A stretch of 64,000 nucleotides of DNA from positions 1,110,001-1,174,000 of the forward strand of contig CALNXK010000156.1 of assembly GCA_942486035.1 (NCBI GenBank). The letters are read 5' to 3'. Each line of letters starts with the position of its first letter. Position 1 is the stretch's first letter. Origin of the DNA: Porites lobata. Lineage: Eukaryota > Cnidaria > Anthozoa > Scleractinia > Poritidae. A program made the translations under genes and the position numbers. This document shows positions 12,178-24,300 of this stretch, in pieces. Below the pieces are notes generated by a model, which saw nothing but the letters and a program-made list of their open reading frames with translations, made no database searches and was not told where the DNA came from.

Positions 12178-12882
12178 ACAAATTTCTCGGAGGCAGAAAG
12201 CAATCAACGCTTTTGAAACAGACTGATTTCTCAGACCCTTCAATTTCTATAATTGAAATATAGTCACTATGTGGGTTTTTTAAAAATCAAATTTAAATAC
12301 GGAATGAATTTAATTTTTTTTCGCAGACGATAATCCTTTTCTGCAATTTGTTTTATTTTCGATATTTGAATGGCCGATTCTTGCAGAACTATAACAATAA
12401 ATTGTTTAACGAAATTTAAACGAAAACCTACAACTACACTCAGTATCAGTTTTCTAGAGATGCACTTGAAAAAAACTGTTAACATCTTGATCGTTACAAT
12501 TTTTCACTATAGGAGATAAACAACAAAATTAACATAATGAGTCTTAATTGTTTTTATATTTTCGGAAGAAAAAGGCGTTGTTTTGCGTGGTAAAATTAGA
12601 CTTTTCAGAGAACGTGAATAATAAGAAACTAAAAATTTAAAATATTTGCATTACTTATAAACTGTAAACTTGCATTGTTAAGTTATGATAAACCAATTGA
12701 TTGAACAATAGGAAATTAAAACATGTTTTCATTTGCAGGAGTAGATCCGTTCGCTCTATTTCCCACTCTTCGAGGGATAATGAATACGACAAAAAGAAAT
12801 TTTCCTCGCGACTAACTTCCAACTTCGAAAATCAATAAAGTTAACATAGGTAATGTGCGAACGCACACTGAAAGGTAAAATG

Positions 12883-13040
12883 CAGTCAAACTTCCCCTAA
12901 CGGCCACCTCTCTATGACAACGGCCCCTTTTTTCTTCCCGGCGGACAAAAAAATCCACACATTGAGTCTTGTTTAAAACCTGTCTACAAACGGCCACTTC
13001 CTTCTGTCCCCAAGATGGCCGTTGTAGAGAAGTTCAACTG
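12883..13040. mobile_element. Pogo/Tigger-like MITE (158 bp)
   Basis: Left end CAGTCAAACTTCCCCTAACG and right-end inverse CAGTTGAACTTCTCTACAACG form roughly 26-bp terminal inverted repeats. Ends of the form CAGTNNAAC are typical of the pogo/Tigger branch of Tc1-mariner. No transposase remains. Confidence 0.55.
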
Positions 13041-14405
13041 TGAACATTTCCGAATTCAAATGAATAGCAGCTGGCTCGTACCCAAGTGCTTGTCGGGATT
13101 TTCGACGGTAGCACGGCGCAAGCATCATGTGAAAAAAAGCAAAGGCACCACAGCAGAAAGGAGCGCCTGGGTACAAATTAGAATCGACCAAAGGTAAATG
13201 AAACGATCACAGACATTGAAGAAATTTCCGAAAATAAAAAAAGGACGCCGGTGGGAAGACCTGACTGATGGCTAAAAGTCAAAAGAATCAATGCATCCAG
13301 AAATTTTCTTGTCACCCCGGTTCGGTAGAAAAACTCCTATGATCATGAGAGCAGGCTCCACATGAACTCTTCTTGAAGCAAAAGACACCAAAACACCTAT
13401 TTAAAATCCACGTCCTCACTTAAATTTAACCTCTGACTTTTCTTTCCTATCAGCTGTGCCGATTTATGCGCCTTTTTTTTCACTTGGTATATTTTTGCTG
13501 ATCAGATTCGTCCTGCGAAAATTCATTTGCGGTTCTTTGCACTTAGTTTAATTTAATTTAATTTAATTCAGCTCTGCTGCGGTTTTTCCTTCCCCAACGT
13601 TAAGCCTCGCATTTTTGCGAAAGTGAGTCTTAATATGTAAATCAGTATTACAATAGACCGCGAGCAGTCTCTTACTTTTCCCTGCAAGAAGAACTTAGCA
13701 ACAGCCTTTAGGGGTGGGGGGGGGGGGGGCCAGGGGTTCAATTTGGAGAGGGAAAAGTACCGGGGGTTCTCTATGCCCGTTAAATTGCACCAAGCTGTCG
13801 TAATAAAAATACTACATACCATACTTAGAGTAAACACCACCGCTTCTCCTCTCTCACTTCCTTGAATAATAGGGATACAACTGGTCTAGCCTAACGCTAC
13901 TTTATCGATGCGATAATCGAATACGATACGTGCGTACCGATAAATCTGTTTGAAAAGTGTGTGATGAGCGTGACTACTGTACGCTTGATTACCAGCCACG
14001 TTTTAACAAACGTTCAGCTGAACGTCAGCACGTGGATAATGTTGCAGTAGCAGTTTTTGTTTTTCTTTGAAAGATTTAACCATAATAGAGTTACAATTCG
14101 TTGAAAGGAAAACTTAAAAAGCGACCCCACCTACCTCAATTAAGCGCTCCCTTTCCTTTCTTAAAGTTCCTCTCCTGTAAGGCCAATTTTGAATAAGCAC
14201 CTGTCGAGAAAATACGGTATATCGCATTTTTGTTTTGTTTTGTTTTTTAATCAAAGAATAAAACACTATTATCTCCGAAAAACGGAAGGCAAAATATTTT
14301 ACACCTAAAGAACTTTAGGGAATTTCGTTCATTTTTTTTTTCGCACAAATGTGTTTGGAAGGTCCTATGTTGGTCTTACCGCGAAAGGTCCGTCCAGTTA
14401 ACCTT

Positions 14406-14678
14406 GGGCGCTTTAAATTCAACCAAAACGTCCAGTTTGAATTTTCGACGACTTTCAGTAGCGAATGGAATAGTATTTTCCAAAATTTCCAAAAAAGAGG
14501 ACAACCTCGCGAGGTATACCCAAATTTTTTCTTTCCATTTAACTTTCCTCCCTGGATTTCTAGAATTTTCGGTTGAATGGTTCACATTTCGGAAATTCAA
14601 CAGTTTCTGAATAATTTCTGTACCATTTGCCGCTGTTTCCAAATTTTCGAAAGTTTTGGTTGAATGGAAAGCGCCCCT
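14406..14678. mobile_element. MITE with GGGCGCTTT…ATTCAACCAAAA inverted ends
   Basis: GGGCGCTTTAAATTCAACC at the left matches the inverse of GGTTGAATGGAAAGCGCCC at the right with one or two mismatches. The interior is rich in GAAATTTCGAAA-like motifs. No ORF with recognisable function. Confidence 0.6.
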
Positions 14679-14810
14679 GGTCACTGATTAATGGATAAAA
14701 ATCCTTTGCACACAAAAGTGCTATTATATAACACCAGCGGAAAATGGCCGTGTCAAAAGTAGTGAAAAGAACTATAAAGAGAAAGCCGGTAGGAGTTATG
14801 AATGCAAGGA

Positions 14811-14853
14811 AGACAGGAAGGAAGGAAGGAAAGAAAGAAGGAAAGAAGGAAGG
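14811..14853. repeat. GGAA/GAAA microsatellite
   Basis: Imperfect tandem GGAA and GAAA tetranucleotides. Such arrays can bind ETS factors in other animals; no such role can be claimed here. Confidence 0.85.
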
Positions 14854-15354
14854 TTGGTTAAATGGATGGACGGATAAATAGGTAGAAGAGCAAGAAATGG
14901 TAACAAAAACAATAAACAACAACAACCACATAAGCTTTATTTGTATGACTATTGTAGTTACAGTATTGCAATAGCCTGGAAAACAGTCGTTTCTCAAAGT
15001 TACAATTTATACAATGGAATGATTACAATGGTCAATCAAGTGTCATCAGTATGATTTGATAACAAATCATTACGTAAATCATTACATAATGAAACAAATT
15101 TCAACAAATGCCGGCGTGAATTTACAGAAAAATTCTGTGAATTCATCAGTTTGGTTATTAATTCTGTGCAAGAACAAAATTATGTTAGATTTGATCGTAG
15201 AATTTTTCCCTTGGGATTGAATACTTTGGACAATGCAAGAGAAAATGAAATTAACACCTTCCCAAAGACGCATAAGGAAAATCAGTTCAGTATATTTTAC
15301 ATAACGTGGTATCCTCTGTCAAACATTCACCGCTGCACAACAATTCAGCTGTTT

Positions 15355-15375
15355 CACCAAAGATGGCGGACGAAA
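15355..15375 (+). promoter_or_regulatory. TISU/YY1-like element over ACTR5 start codon
   Basis: AAAGATGGCGGACG spans the initiator ATG and matches the TISU consensus SAASATGGCGGC at 10 of 12 positions. YY1 is a known partner of INO80, of which ACTR5 is a subunit. A functional link here is inference only. Confidence 0.4.
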
Positions 15376-18300
15376 GTGGTAAGTTTTTAATCAAAAGACA
15401 TTGAATCAATTCAAAAATTATGCTTACAGTGAACATAGGCATATCATAAAAACTTAATAGTCCTCTTGCAAAGAAGTTATAGCTATTATTAAGGCGTCGA
15501 TCTGGCTTTTTCGTCAAGATCTACGATACTGTCTATGCGAAATACAGCTGTTGAATGCGCTCCTTGGTCAAACATGTTATGAGGAGTTAATGTTTTTCAT
15601 CCTGCCCTTCACCGATTTAGATCAGTAAGTTACTCTGTAAACCGCTGAGAGTATCAATTCTGCATCTTATCTTCCATCCTCTTTAGAAGTAGACCCTCAT
15701 ATATTCAGATTCCAAGATTTTGAAACATCGCCAGATTCCTTCTATGATTATTCACCAAGCCTTCGAGAAAACGCTGTCCCACTAATCATTGACAATGGTA
15801 AGTACAGCTCTACTTCTAATTTACTTGTCAATGTGTATCTAGTTTTTTTCAAAGGTATCTGCAAAATAGCAGAAAATAATGTGACTTTCATTTTGCTACA
15901 AGTTTACCCCAGATGCCATTATCACACAGACAGTACTCAAAAGACACTGGTATTATCAAAGAATTATGATCAAGACTCTTTAATAGAGCAAAGTATTGTG
16001 TTATTATATTTTTTCTAAAAAAAGTCAAGGGTAAATTCAAGAGATCTCAGTAAACACCTACAATTATTACCACACCACAGTATTGTTACAGTAACCAAAT
16101 TTAGCTGAGACAAGATTAATAAGAGATATAAAGATTTGTGGACATTTCATGTCAGAAGATGTTCAAAGAAAGATTTTTAAAGACGTTCCAAAGATGTATG
16201 ATGTCATTTGGAAAGTTTCAAAGTTCCCAAGAAGGCTACAGTCATGACAAACTGACCAAGGAAAATTGACGAAAATTACTTCTTCTTGGCATTCAGACTG
16301 GTGATAAATAATTTGACTGGTGATAGATCGCCTTTGCTGTCAATGGCGCAATTTGGCTGTGGGAGGTTGTCCCTTGTCATGATTTCATTTTATGCTCTGT
16401 TGCTACTTTTTGCGCCATGTCGCTTGTCGGAATTTACCCTGGCCGGACCTCTATACGGCAAGCATACATTAGGGATCAAACCATACCTCAAGTGGTCACC
16501 TACAGGAGGATAACAACAATAGAGACTTCTAAAACCATTAGATAGTACAAAAAAGGGACCATGGTTGTATACGAGAGGTGCTCATTTACAAGAGGTTTAA
16601 ACTGTAGTGATTTACTGGGAAAATTTTGGTGTTTTGAATAGGTGATCACTCATGGCAGCTGGTTACTTACAAGAGGTGTTCGCTTCAAGTTTCAACTTTA
16701 TTGGAGATTTTGGTCAAATCACATGGAATTTTCTTTCTTTGCACTCATTGTTTTAGCCTAATTCACTTAATAAACGTTGTCAGTTAAGGCAGTTATATTT
16801 TAGTTAAGATTTCCTGTTGGACTGAGAAACTTGGCAACAAGCGTAAGCTGGAGTGAGAAGGAAGTTACCTGCAGCTGTGAGACTTATACCTTAAACATTA
16901 AGAGTTGACAGGTTTTCAATGCTGACTCACAGTAAATATTATTTTTAATTTGGCTTTCTTTCCGTTGCTACTTAGGTGGCCACTGTTGTCGAGCTGGTTG
17001 GGCCATTGACAATAAGCCAAGACTAAACTTCAGAAACTTGGTTGCAAAAGCAAGAGGAAAGAAGGTATACATGTAAAAGATCTTTTTATGTTAAAATATT
17101 TTCTTTCTTTGTAACTGTGAAGCCAAAAGTTGTGTGAATTCTTGAACTATTAAGGAATGATTACTAGGGCACGGCAAAATGGTAAATTAGCAATTAAGAC
17201 TTGAGAGAAGTTACCACCTTAAAATGTTTCAAAAACAAAATATGTAAATTAGATATAGTTACACTAATGGATAATGGATGCAAGTGTTGTCATCTCTGCA
17301 ATTCATAGACACATTTGTCATACTGTAAATATTGTTAATGTCATTAATTTTTTTATACCTGCACTTATACGTAAATATTTTTTACTTTAATTTATACTTA
17401 TTTATTTTGTGTCCCCTAATTAGCATAGGTTTTTAACCTAAGCTAGGAGGCTTCTTTAGACACCTTAATAAAGTTTCATCATCATCATCATCATCATTAA
17501 GACCTAAGAACAAACCACTAAAAAAATTATACTTACTCGTAACTACATTACTTGTACTGTTTATTGACGACGTATTTTGGATTGTTTTTTTTTTACTCAT
17601 AAATGTTCACAATAACGTTTCAGAAAATGTTGTGATATGATTTTTGTTTTCATAGCCTATGATAATCAATTAATTTTATTGTATAGTCTAAAAGTAGGTG
17701 CCTTTCTCCGAATGTCTTTGCCTAAATTTGTTATTGTAACAGTTTATTATCAGATATTTTGCTAATTTACTAATAACATTTTTCTTTAGGATAGTGACCC
17801 TTCTGCTAATAGCGTCTGTGTAGGGAATGATATCGGCAATCTTGAGGTAGTCAGATGGGCTCTACGCAGTCAATTTGACAGAGATGTGGTCACAAACTAT
17901 GAATGCCAGGTACATTAAATTTCAAGTGATGTATAACTGCTTTTTACAAAAAAATGTATCTCTCTTAATTTTTTTTTTGTTTCATATGGGAGCTTATAAC
18001 CATTCAAAATACCAACAACTTTGTTTCCAGTTACGCTGTAGTTATTTATCGGCCGAGGAAGATCTTTTTTGACAAAGTTTTGGCATGGCAAGTTTAAAAT
18101 GTTTAAAATAAAGAAAACTGAAGAGAGTTATCAGTCACGAGACTGATACTAAATATGGGTACATTTTAGCACACACCTTAAAGGTGGAATTGAGACCCTT
18201 TGAATGGGTATTTCTGACAAAATCAAAGTTGCGATGAGATCACCATTTATGCTGCGCATTGAGTTTTAGTTCAATTTCTGTCAATGCTAGTTGTTGCAAT

Positions 18301-21300
18301 GACTGCAAAAATTTACCCGCTGAGGACATTTTCGGGAAAAAGTCTGTGACTCAGCGACAGAAATTCCATACTGATGATGTAAAATCTGTCCATTCAGAGA
18401 AGCGCTGATTTTTTGTTTTGCTTATTTTCTCTTTTCTGTCATCATTGTGGTTGCACTGAGCTTGCTAGTAGCATTCCTATGAATAAGTCTTTCTAGAAGA
18501 ACAATTGGGTTTTTTGCTCGTACACTTTACCAAAATCAACCAGAAGACAACGCAAAATTAGGCAAATTTATAAAACCAATGATTTGATGGTAAAAATTTG
18601 CGTCATCATTATGGAACTTGAAATCAACATCTGCAGAAATATCTCAAAAGAGGCCCGGATGTTTTTCAGGCTTGAATTGCAGGTCAACATATATCCAAAC
18701 CTGTAGTTGAATTTTCATTACAAACCTGTATTTGTGTTGATCGTTATTAATTAAAAATTATCATTGATGAATACATTGTACTATAAAATGAATGAATTTA
18801 ATCCCTTCAGGAGCAAGTCTTTGATCACATCTTCAGTCGCCTTGGAATCAACACACTGGGAAGTGTCAACCATCCTATTGTTTTAACAGAACCAGTATGC
18901 AACCCTAACTACTGCCGACAATGTAAGTTATCACTGAAATGATAATATTATGATTTGTGTTGGAGGAGCATGTATCCAAAATAAAGCTCACAATATTTCA
19001 ATCACAAGCAAGACTTTGTCAATAATATTTCAAAAAGATCCAGGCTGTCCTCTAGTTACCGGTAACCATTGAATAGTCTCTGATAATATACCTGCGTATA
19101 ATGCGCACCTTAAATTTTGAATTCATTGTGAAAAAAAAAAACAAAAAGAAAAAAGAAAAAACTTCAGGCAATAGAAAGGAAAACTCTTTCTGTTCATCCT
19201 CTTGTTTTACTCTTGGTATTTACATTTAATAATTTCAAAGAATAACTCTGAATTCATGCAAAATAAAATGGCAGGTTTGGATTGCTGTTTACCAATAGAA
19301 GGAATAATGATGCTTTCCTAGTTTGTATTGTTTGCTTGGAAACCAGGCACCAGTTGTCGGGCTAACTTTTACATACCGGTATTTAATTTTTGGGACCTTA
19401 TTAAAAGTAATGGCAAATTGAGAATCAACACTGGTTAAAAAATTTTAACTTTAATTTTGTAACATATATTCCTCTATAGTTCAAACAGAGTGTTATTGTG
19501 GCATATATGCATAATTCTGCAACAAGGTATTGAGTATAAAATTAAAATTTAATTTCAGCCATGTCAGAGCTTCTGTTTGAGTGCTACAATGTTCCAAGCG
19601 TGGCATATGGTATTGACAGTCTTTTCAGTTTGTACAACAACATGTCCAGTTCAGGTGAGTTAATTCAATGTTGCCATGGTAGATGTCTGTATGTAGTCAT
19701 CCTTCTTTCCTCAGAGCCATGCATGGTTCATCCTCATAAGTTTTTCACCTCCATGTTTTTGTCTCAAAAGAAAAATTAGACACTGCTCATGGCCTACCAT
19801 GGCCAGAAAAAGGTGGCAGTTGGTTTCAGTGATCTTCTTCAATTTTGTCCATCCATGCCTTGTTTGATGTTTGTTCATGTTTTAAGCAGTATCTTCTACT
19901 GTGAAACTCACAACACCGTGAACACCAGAAAGACTATTCTATAGAATGTTATTGTGTTGTGAGAAAATAGCCAATAAGGCATGAGATAACTTAGCCTGTG
20001 AACACAGACATATTTCTAGTTGTGGCTTCTAACCACACATTATTTTTCAGGTGCAGAGAAGCAACGACCGGAAATACGCCTGTGTTCTCAGACTAGAGAT
20101 AACTAAACCGCAAGCAGTTATGGTGATTAGTTTGCGGTTTTGAGGTGTCCTGAACTTGTGATTGGTCACTATACAATCAACATTCTTGAAATTTTACAGG
20201 TGTTCACGGTTTTCTGAGTCTGACAGCATGTTTCATTCAATCTCATGGCAGTTCCCAATGTTTTTAATTTTGATAAATTATTTCATTACGCACTACAGAT
20301 AAAACCACTGCTCTGGTTGTGTCTTCAAGTTGTCAAGTCAGTCATGTACTTCCAGTGGTGAATGGAAGACTGGATGCTGGCAACTGTAAAAGGTATTGAA
20401 GAATACAAAAATACCTTAGAATTCTATATAATTACCCAGAACTTCTAAAAGGTCCCATCCAGATGTCCAGGGGAAGTATGTAGATCCTGTTGCTGTGCAA
20501 AGTCAGTTTTTAAGATCACCTCTCTGATGGGTAAGGCTTCAGGCAAGTCAACCAATCATCTTGTATCTAAATTATAAGACAATTAAGCCATTGGCCATTT
20601 TCATAATGACAACATTTGACTACAACTATCAGAATTCATTTCAGTTTTGCTTTCTTATTTAGATTTGTCAATGTTGCAGAGGTTTAAACACTAATAGCCT
20701 CAGTTTGCACAAGAAAGAACAAAGAAAGAACAAACTGGAGGATTCTGGTAGTTGCTTGCCCTGAGTAAAGGACAAACTGAAATTCAAGATTTTTTCAGGA
20801 GAGGTGGGGAGGGGGATTGGATTCCTTAACCCTTTATGTAATCATTTTTAAAAAAATTGATGTAATGCTTTGGCATATCAGAATTTCACAGCTTTAAAAG
20901 TTGCACCATTTGTGGTTGAATGATGATTAATGGTCTGTACATGTAGGAATAAAAACGACATTTTTGTTAAACTAAGGTAAATTTATTTCTTTGCTTTGTG
21001 AAATAAAGGATTAACCTGGGTGGTTCCCATGCAACGTGGTTCATGCAGAGACTATTACAACTAAAATACCCACATCATGCCACTCAGATAACGCTCACTA
21101 GAGCACAGGTTAGTGCATCTTTTCATTTTTTATGGGGGAGTGAAAGTAGAAATAAGTGAAAAACATATAGCGTAAATTACTTGCATGATACGTAAGCAGT
21201 ATCTTCGCCTGTATGGGGCTCATTTGGAGTCTACCATAGTGGCTAAATTTGGCTTAAGTTCATGATACAGCTCTTTTTAATAGCCTTATGGTTTTTAACA

Positions 21301-24300
21301 TACTTTAATGACTTGTTTTGAAGGGGAATTGGAAGGCAACGTGGGCCTTAAAAGTTATTATTTTTGAACTACATCCTATGCTGTTGTTGTCATTTTTTAA
21401 TAAAACAAAAAGAAAGAAAACAGGTTACGTGTTTCTGTTATTCAGTTCACTGGCTCTAAATAAGCACTGCCCTCAAATAATAGCCGTACTGACAATTCAA
21501 AGAATAGAATAAGGGAAGCTACACTATTTCAGAAGCAACAACGGAGGATTTGAGTGGGAGGAGCCTACAGTGGGTTCAACAATAGTATAGTTAAACTGCC
21601 CGTGAAGCAGCGTGGCCGAGAGCTTAATTAGAACGCTAGACGTGTAATCTGGAGGCCCCGCGTTCAAGTCCCGCCCAAGGTCAAATCCTCTGCCGCGCTT
21701 GTGAATAGCCAACTGGGCTGCATCCTACCAGTTGCGATTCTTGTCCTTGTTACATGTATGTTCCATTTGTTTTATTTGTTTCATTATCCGTGAAAAGCGG
21801 AGAACCTTTTAAGTTTTTTTCGATCTAATTGCCTACTAATCTCACTTACATGTATGTCCAGAAATCAACATTGCCACTTGTCATAGCCCCCTTTGCCATT
21901 TCATTTGAATTTTTGCTAACACTTTGGCAAATCTTCACCAAATTCGCCATTTTCGCCAAATTCACCCTATTCGTCCTAAGGCCTAGCCTGTGTTTTTTTT
22001 CTGAGGGAGGGGGAACGTCTTTACACAGGCTACCTAAGGCCCCTTCGCCAAGCCATTTGAATATTAGCCAAACTTTTACAAATTTTCGACAGATTCGTTA
22101 TTTTCGCCAAAGCGTGCATTTCTTGGAATATCTTACTGTTCTTGTTGTAGGAATTAGTGCACAGTTACACAGCTATGGCGACAGATTACTCGAAGGAGCT
22201 TGAGGAGTGGGCATCATCAGATTATTATGATGATCATGTTTATAAAATTCAGCTGCCGTATGCTCAGGTGGGTGTACTATCTTGTGATAAGAGCACAATT
22301 ATAGCAAAAATAGCTTAGTGGCCAAATGGCGTTTCCAGTAGCTTTCTGTTTTTTGAGGCTAGTTGGTTCGTTTTCTCGACATTAATCCCCCGGGGGTACT
22401 TTAGGAATATCTGGGTGGTGATGTGTCGCTGGGACCCTGGAACCCTTAACCTATACTAGAGCTAGTTCAGCTGAATTTTGCTACCCTATACTAGAGTAAA
22501 CTCCCCAAATCCCCCCTATCCTAGAGTAGCTGTTTTCCAGAAACTACTGAGGTCACTAGCACAGTCTAGCCAAAACAAACCTTATACCACAATCCCTAGT
22601 CTACATAAAATCTTCAACCAACTGATCAGTTTTCTGAAAAATGATACCCTATTCTAAACCCAAATGCTCTGATTTATATACCCTATCCTAGAGTAAACTG
22701 CTTGACAACCATACCCTTCACAGCGGCACATACTTATATGGTCTATATATGGCAGTACCCCCCCACCGGGATTAATCCGTCCTCGTGAAAATGGTTCGTT
22801 GTGCATTTTGGACGCGTACCTTGCTACACAATTTGGCGGGTACTTTCTTTCGCGATTTTGGTGGCACAATACAGTATTTCCCGGGGTTTTACTTTTGCGA
22901 TTTCAATAGGAAAAAAAAGAACAAAAGGGCATTAAATTTCGAAATTCAAGCATTTTAAACTTCATTTTACTTGAACTCTTTAAGATTTTAAGATAAGGGG
23001 CTCGTAGGAACCTAGCGATTCAGATGGAGATGATACAAATACAGATACAAATTGGAACTTACTAGTAAAAGCAGTTAATGTTTGGGGACAGTGTGTTCGT
23101 CGATACATATCCTGTTATTGTTATTACATTTTTTGTTCTGTGAGTTGAATTTTCTATATGTGTTAAATGTCGCGTGTCTAAATTTCGCGAGGATGTTTAT
23201 TCGCGGGTCTTTAACTTGGCGATTTTTTTTACAATTGCGAAAAACGCCGCGAAATTACGTACCAATAGGGTAATCCGTCTGATTTAATCTGCTGTTTAGT
23301 CCGTCTATTTTGACTGATTTTAAAAGTTTCTATACGTACTTCACTAAATCCTCTTCAAAAGTAGTCATATCACCAGTGTAAAATGCGATGTTTGGAACTA
23401 AGGTGTGTATCATGCCGGGCGAATCACATAGGATAATACTTTGGCGAATTTCCTAAATAGTTGCATAGAGGAGGGAAAACTTGCCACATTTCATGCAATG
23501 TTTTCTGCACAGGTTTCCCAAGTCTCGGACTCATGACCCCGAAATCTGCTTACTATTTTTGAAGGTTAAATTTTGCCAGATAATTATAAACAATTTCGCA
23601 ATAGTTGAACTGCAATGGGAGCGGGTACTGTCGAACAGTAAAACCTCAGAAATTCTAAAGCATTTCTTCTGAACAGGCTCAGGCACCTCAAACCAACGGC
23701 CCCAAGAGTGAAGAAAAGGAAAAGTTGAGAAGGCAGAAACAGGGGAGAAGACTACAAGAAATAAATGCGAGAAGAAGAGAAGAAAAGGTTGGATTTTTGT
23801 ACTTGATCTTTCGCATTTATAACCCCCTTTCTCCAAAACGCGTGAGGGTTTATTTATAAAACTCTAACCTAAATGACCATGGTCTTTAGTGTGGCCGGTA
23901 AATTTTGTAACGAAATTGATAGTGAGAGGGTTTAATTGCCATTTAGATTTGTCGTAGGGTGACAAAGCAATCATCGAAACAGTGTGTTCTGAGAAAATAT
24001 GTGTGGAATGGCACATTTTGATACTTTAGGACGTCCCAGATTCTTGTTTCGCGAATAAATGACCAGGAGATTTCAATGTTTAATAATTTTCTCTGCTTCG
24101 CGTTTTCTTAGTTTTCGTTTTATTGCCGAATGTGGCTTGACAAAAAGATCCGTCGATTTAGATAACAGGAAGAAAAAAATATTTCTGAACAAATCCTCAC
24201 TTTTTTTCCGAACGAAATGAGAGCTTCTTAGAATGCAAACGGAAAAACGAAAGCACAAGAAAATGGTGGGAAAATCATAACCATATGGTTCTCTCTTCGC

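Larger units (their letters stand above)
12178..15362. other. Intergenic region between endophilin and ACTR5
   Basis: No gene seen. It holds a pogo/Tigger-like MITE (12883-13040), a TTTAA microsatellite (about 13545-13569), a G homopolymer run (about 13717-13730), an inverted-repeat element (14406-14678) and a GGAA/GAAA microsatellite (14811-14853). An AATAAA occurs near 12832; it could serve the endophilin transcript, but that is not provable here. Confidence 0.5.

Noticed and set aside
11216..12243. Minus-strand ORFs over endophilin
   Set aside because: Antisense shadows of a GC-richer coding exon with no similarity to known proteins.
13015..13197. 60-codon plus-strand ORF
   Set aside because: Begins inside the end of the pogo-like MITE and has no domain or splice context.
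14560..14997. 145-codon minus-strand ORF with long Phe/Ser/Pro run
   Set aside because: The run is translation of the GGAA microsatellite and the rest overlaps a MITE.
6299..17498. CRISPR-like arrays
   Set aside because: The short tandem repeats seen are microsatellites with no regular spacers; the genome is eukaryotic.
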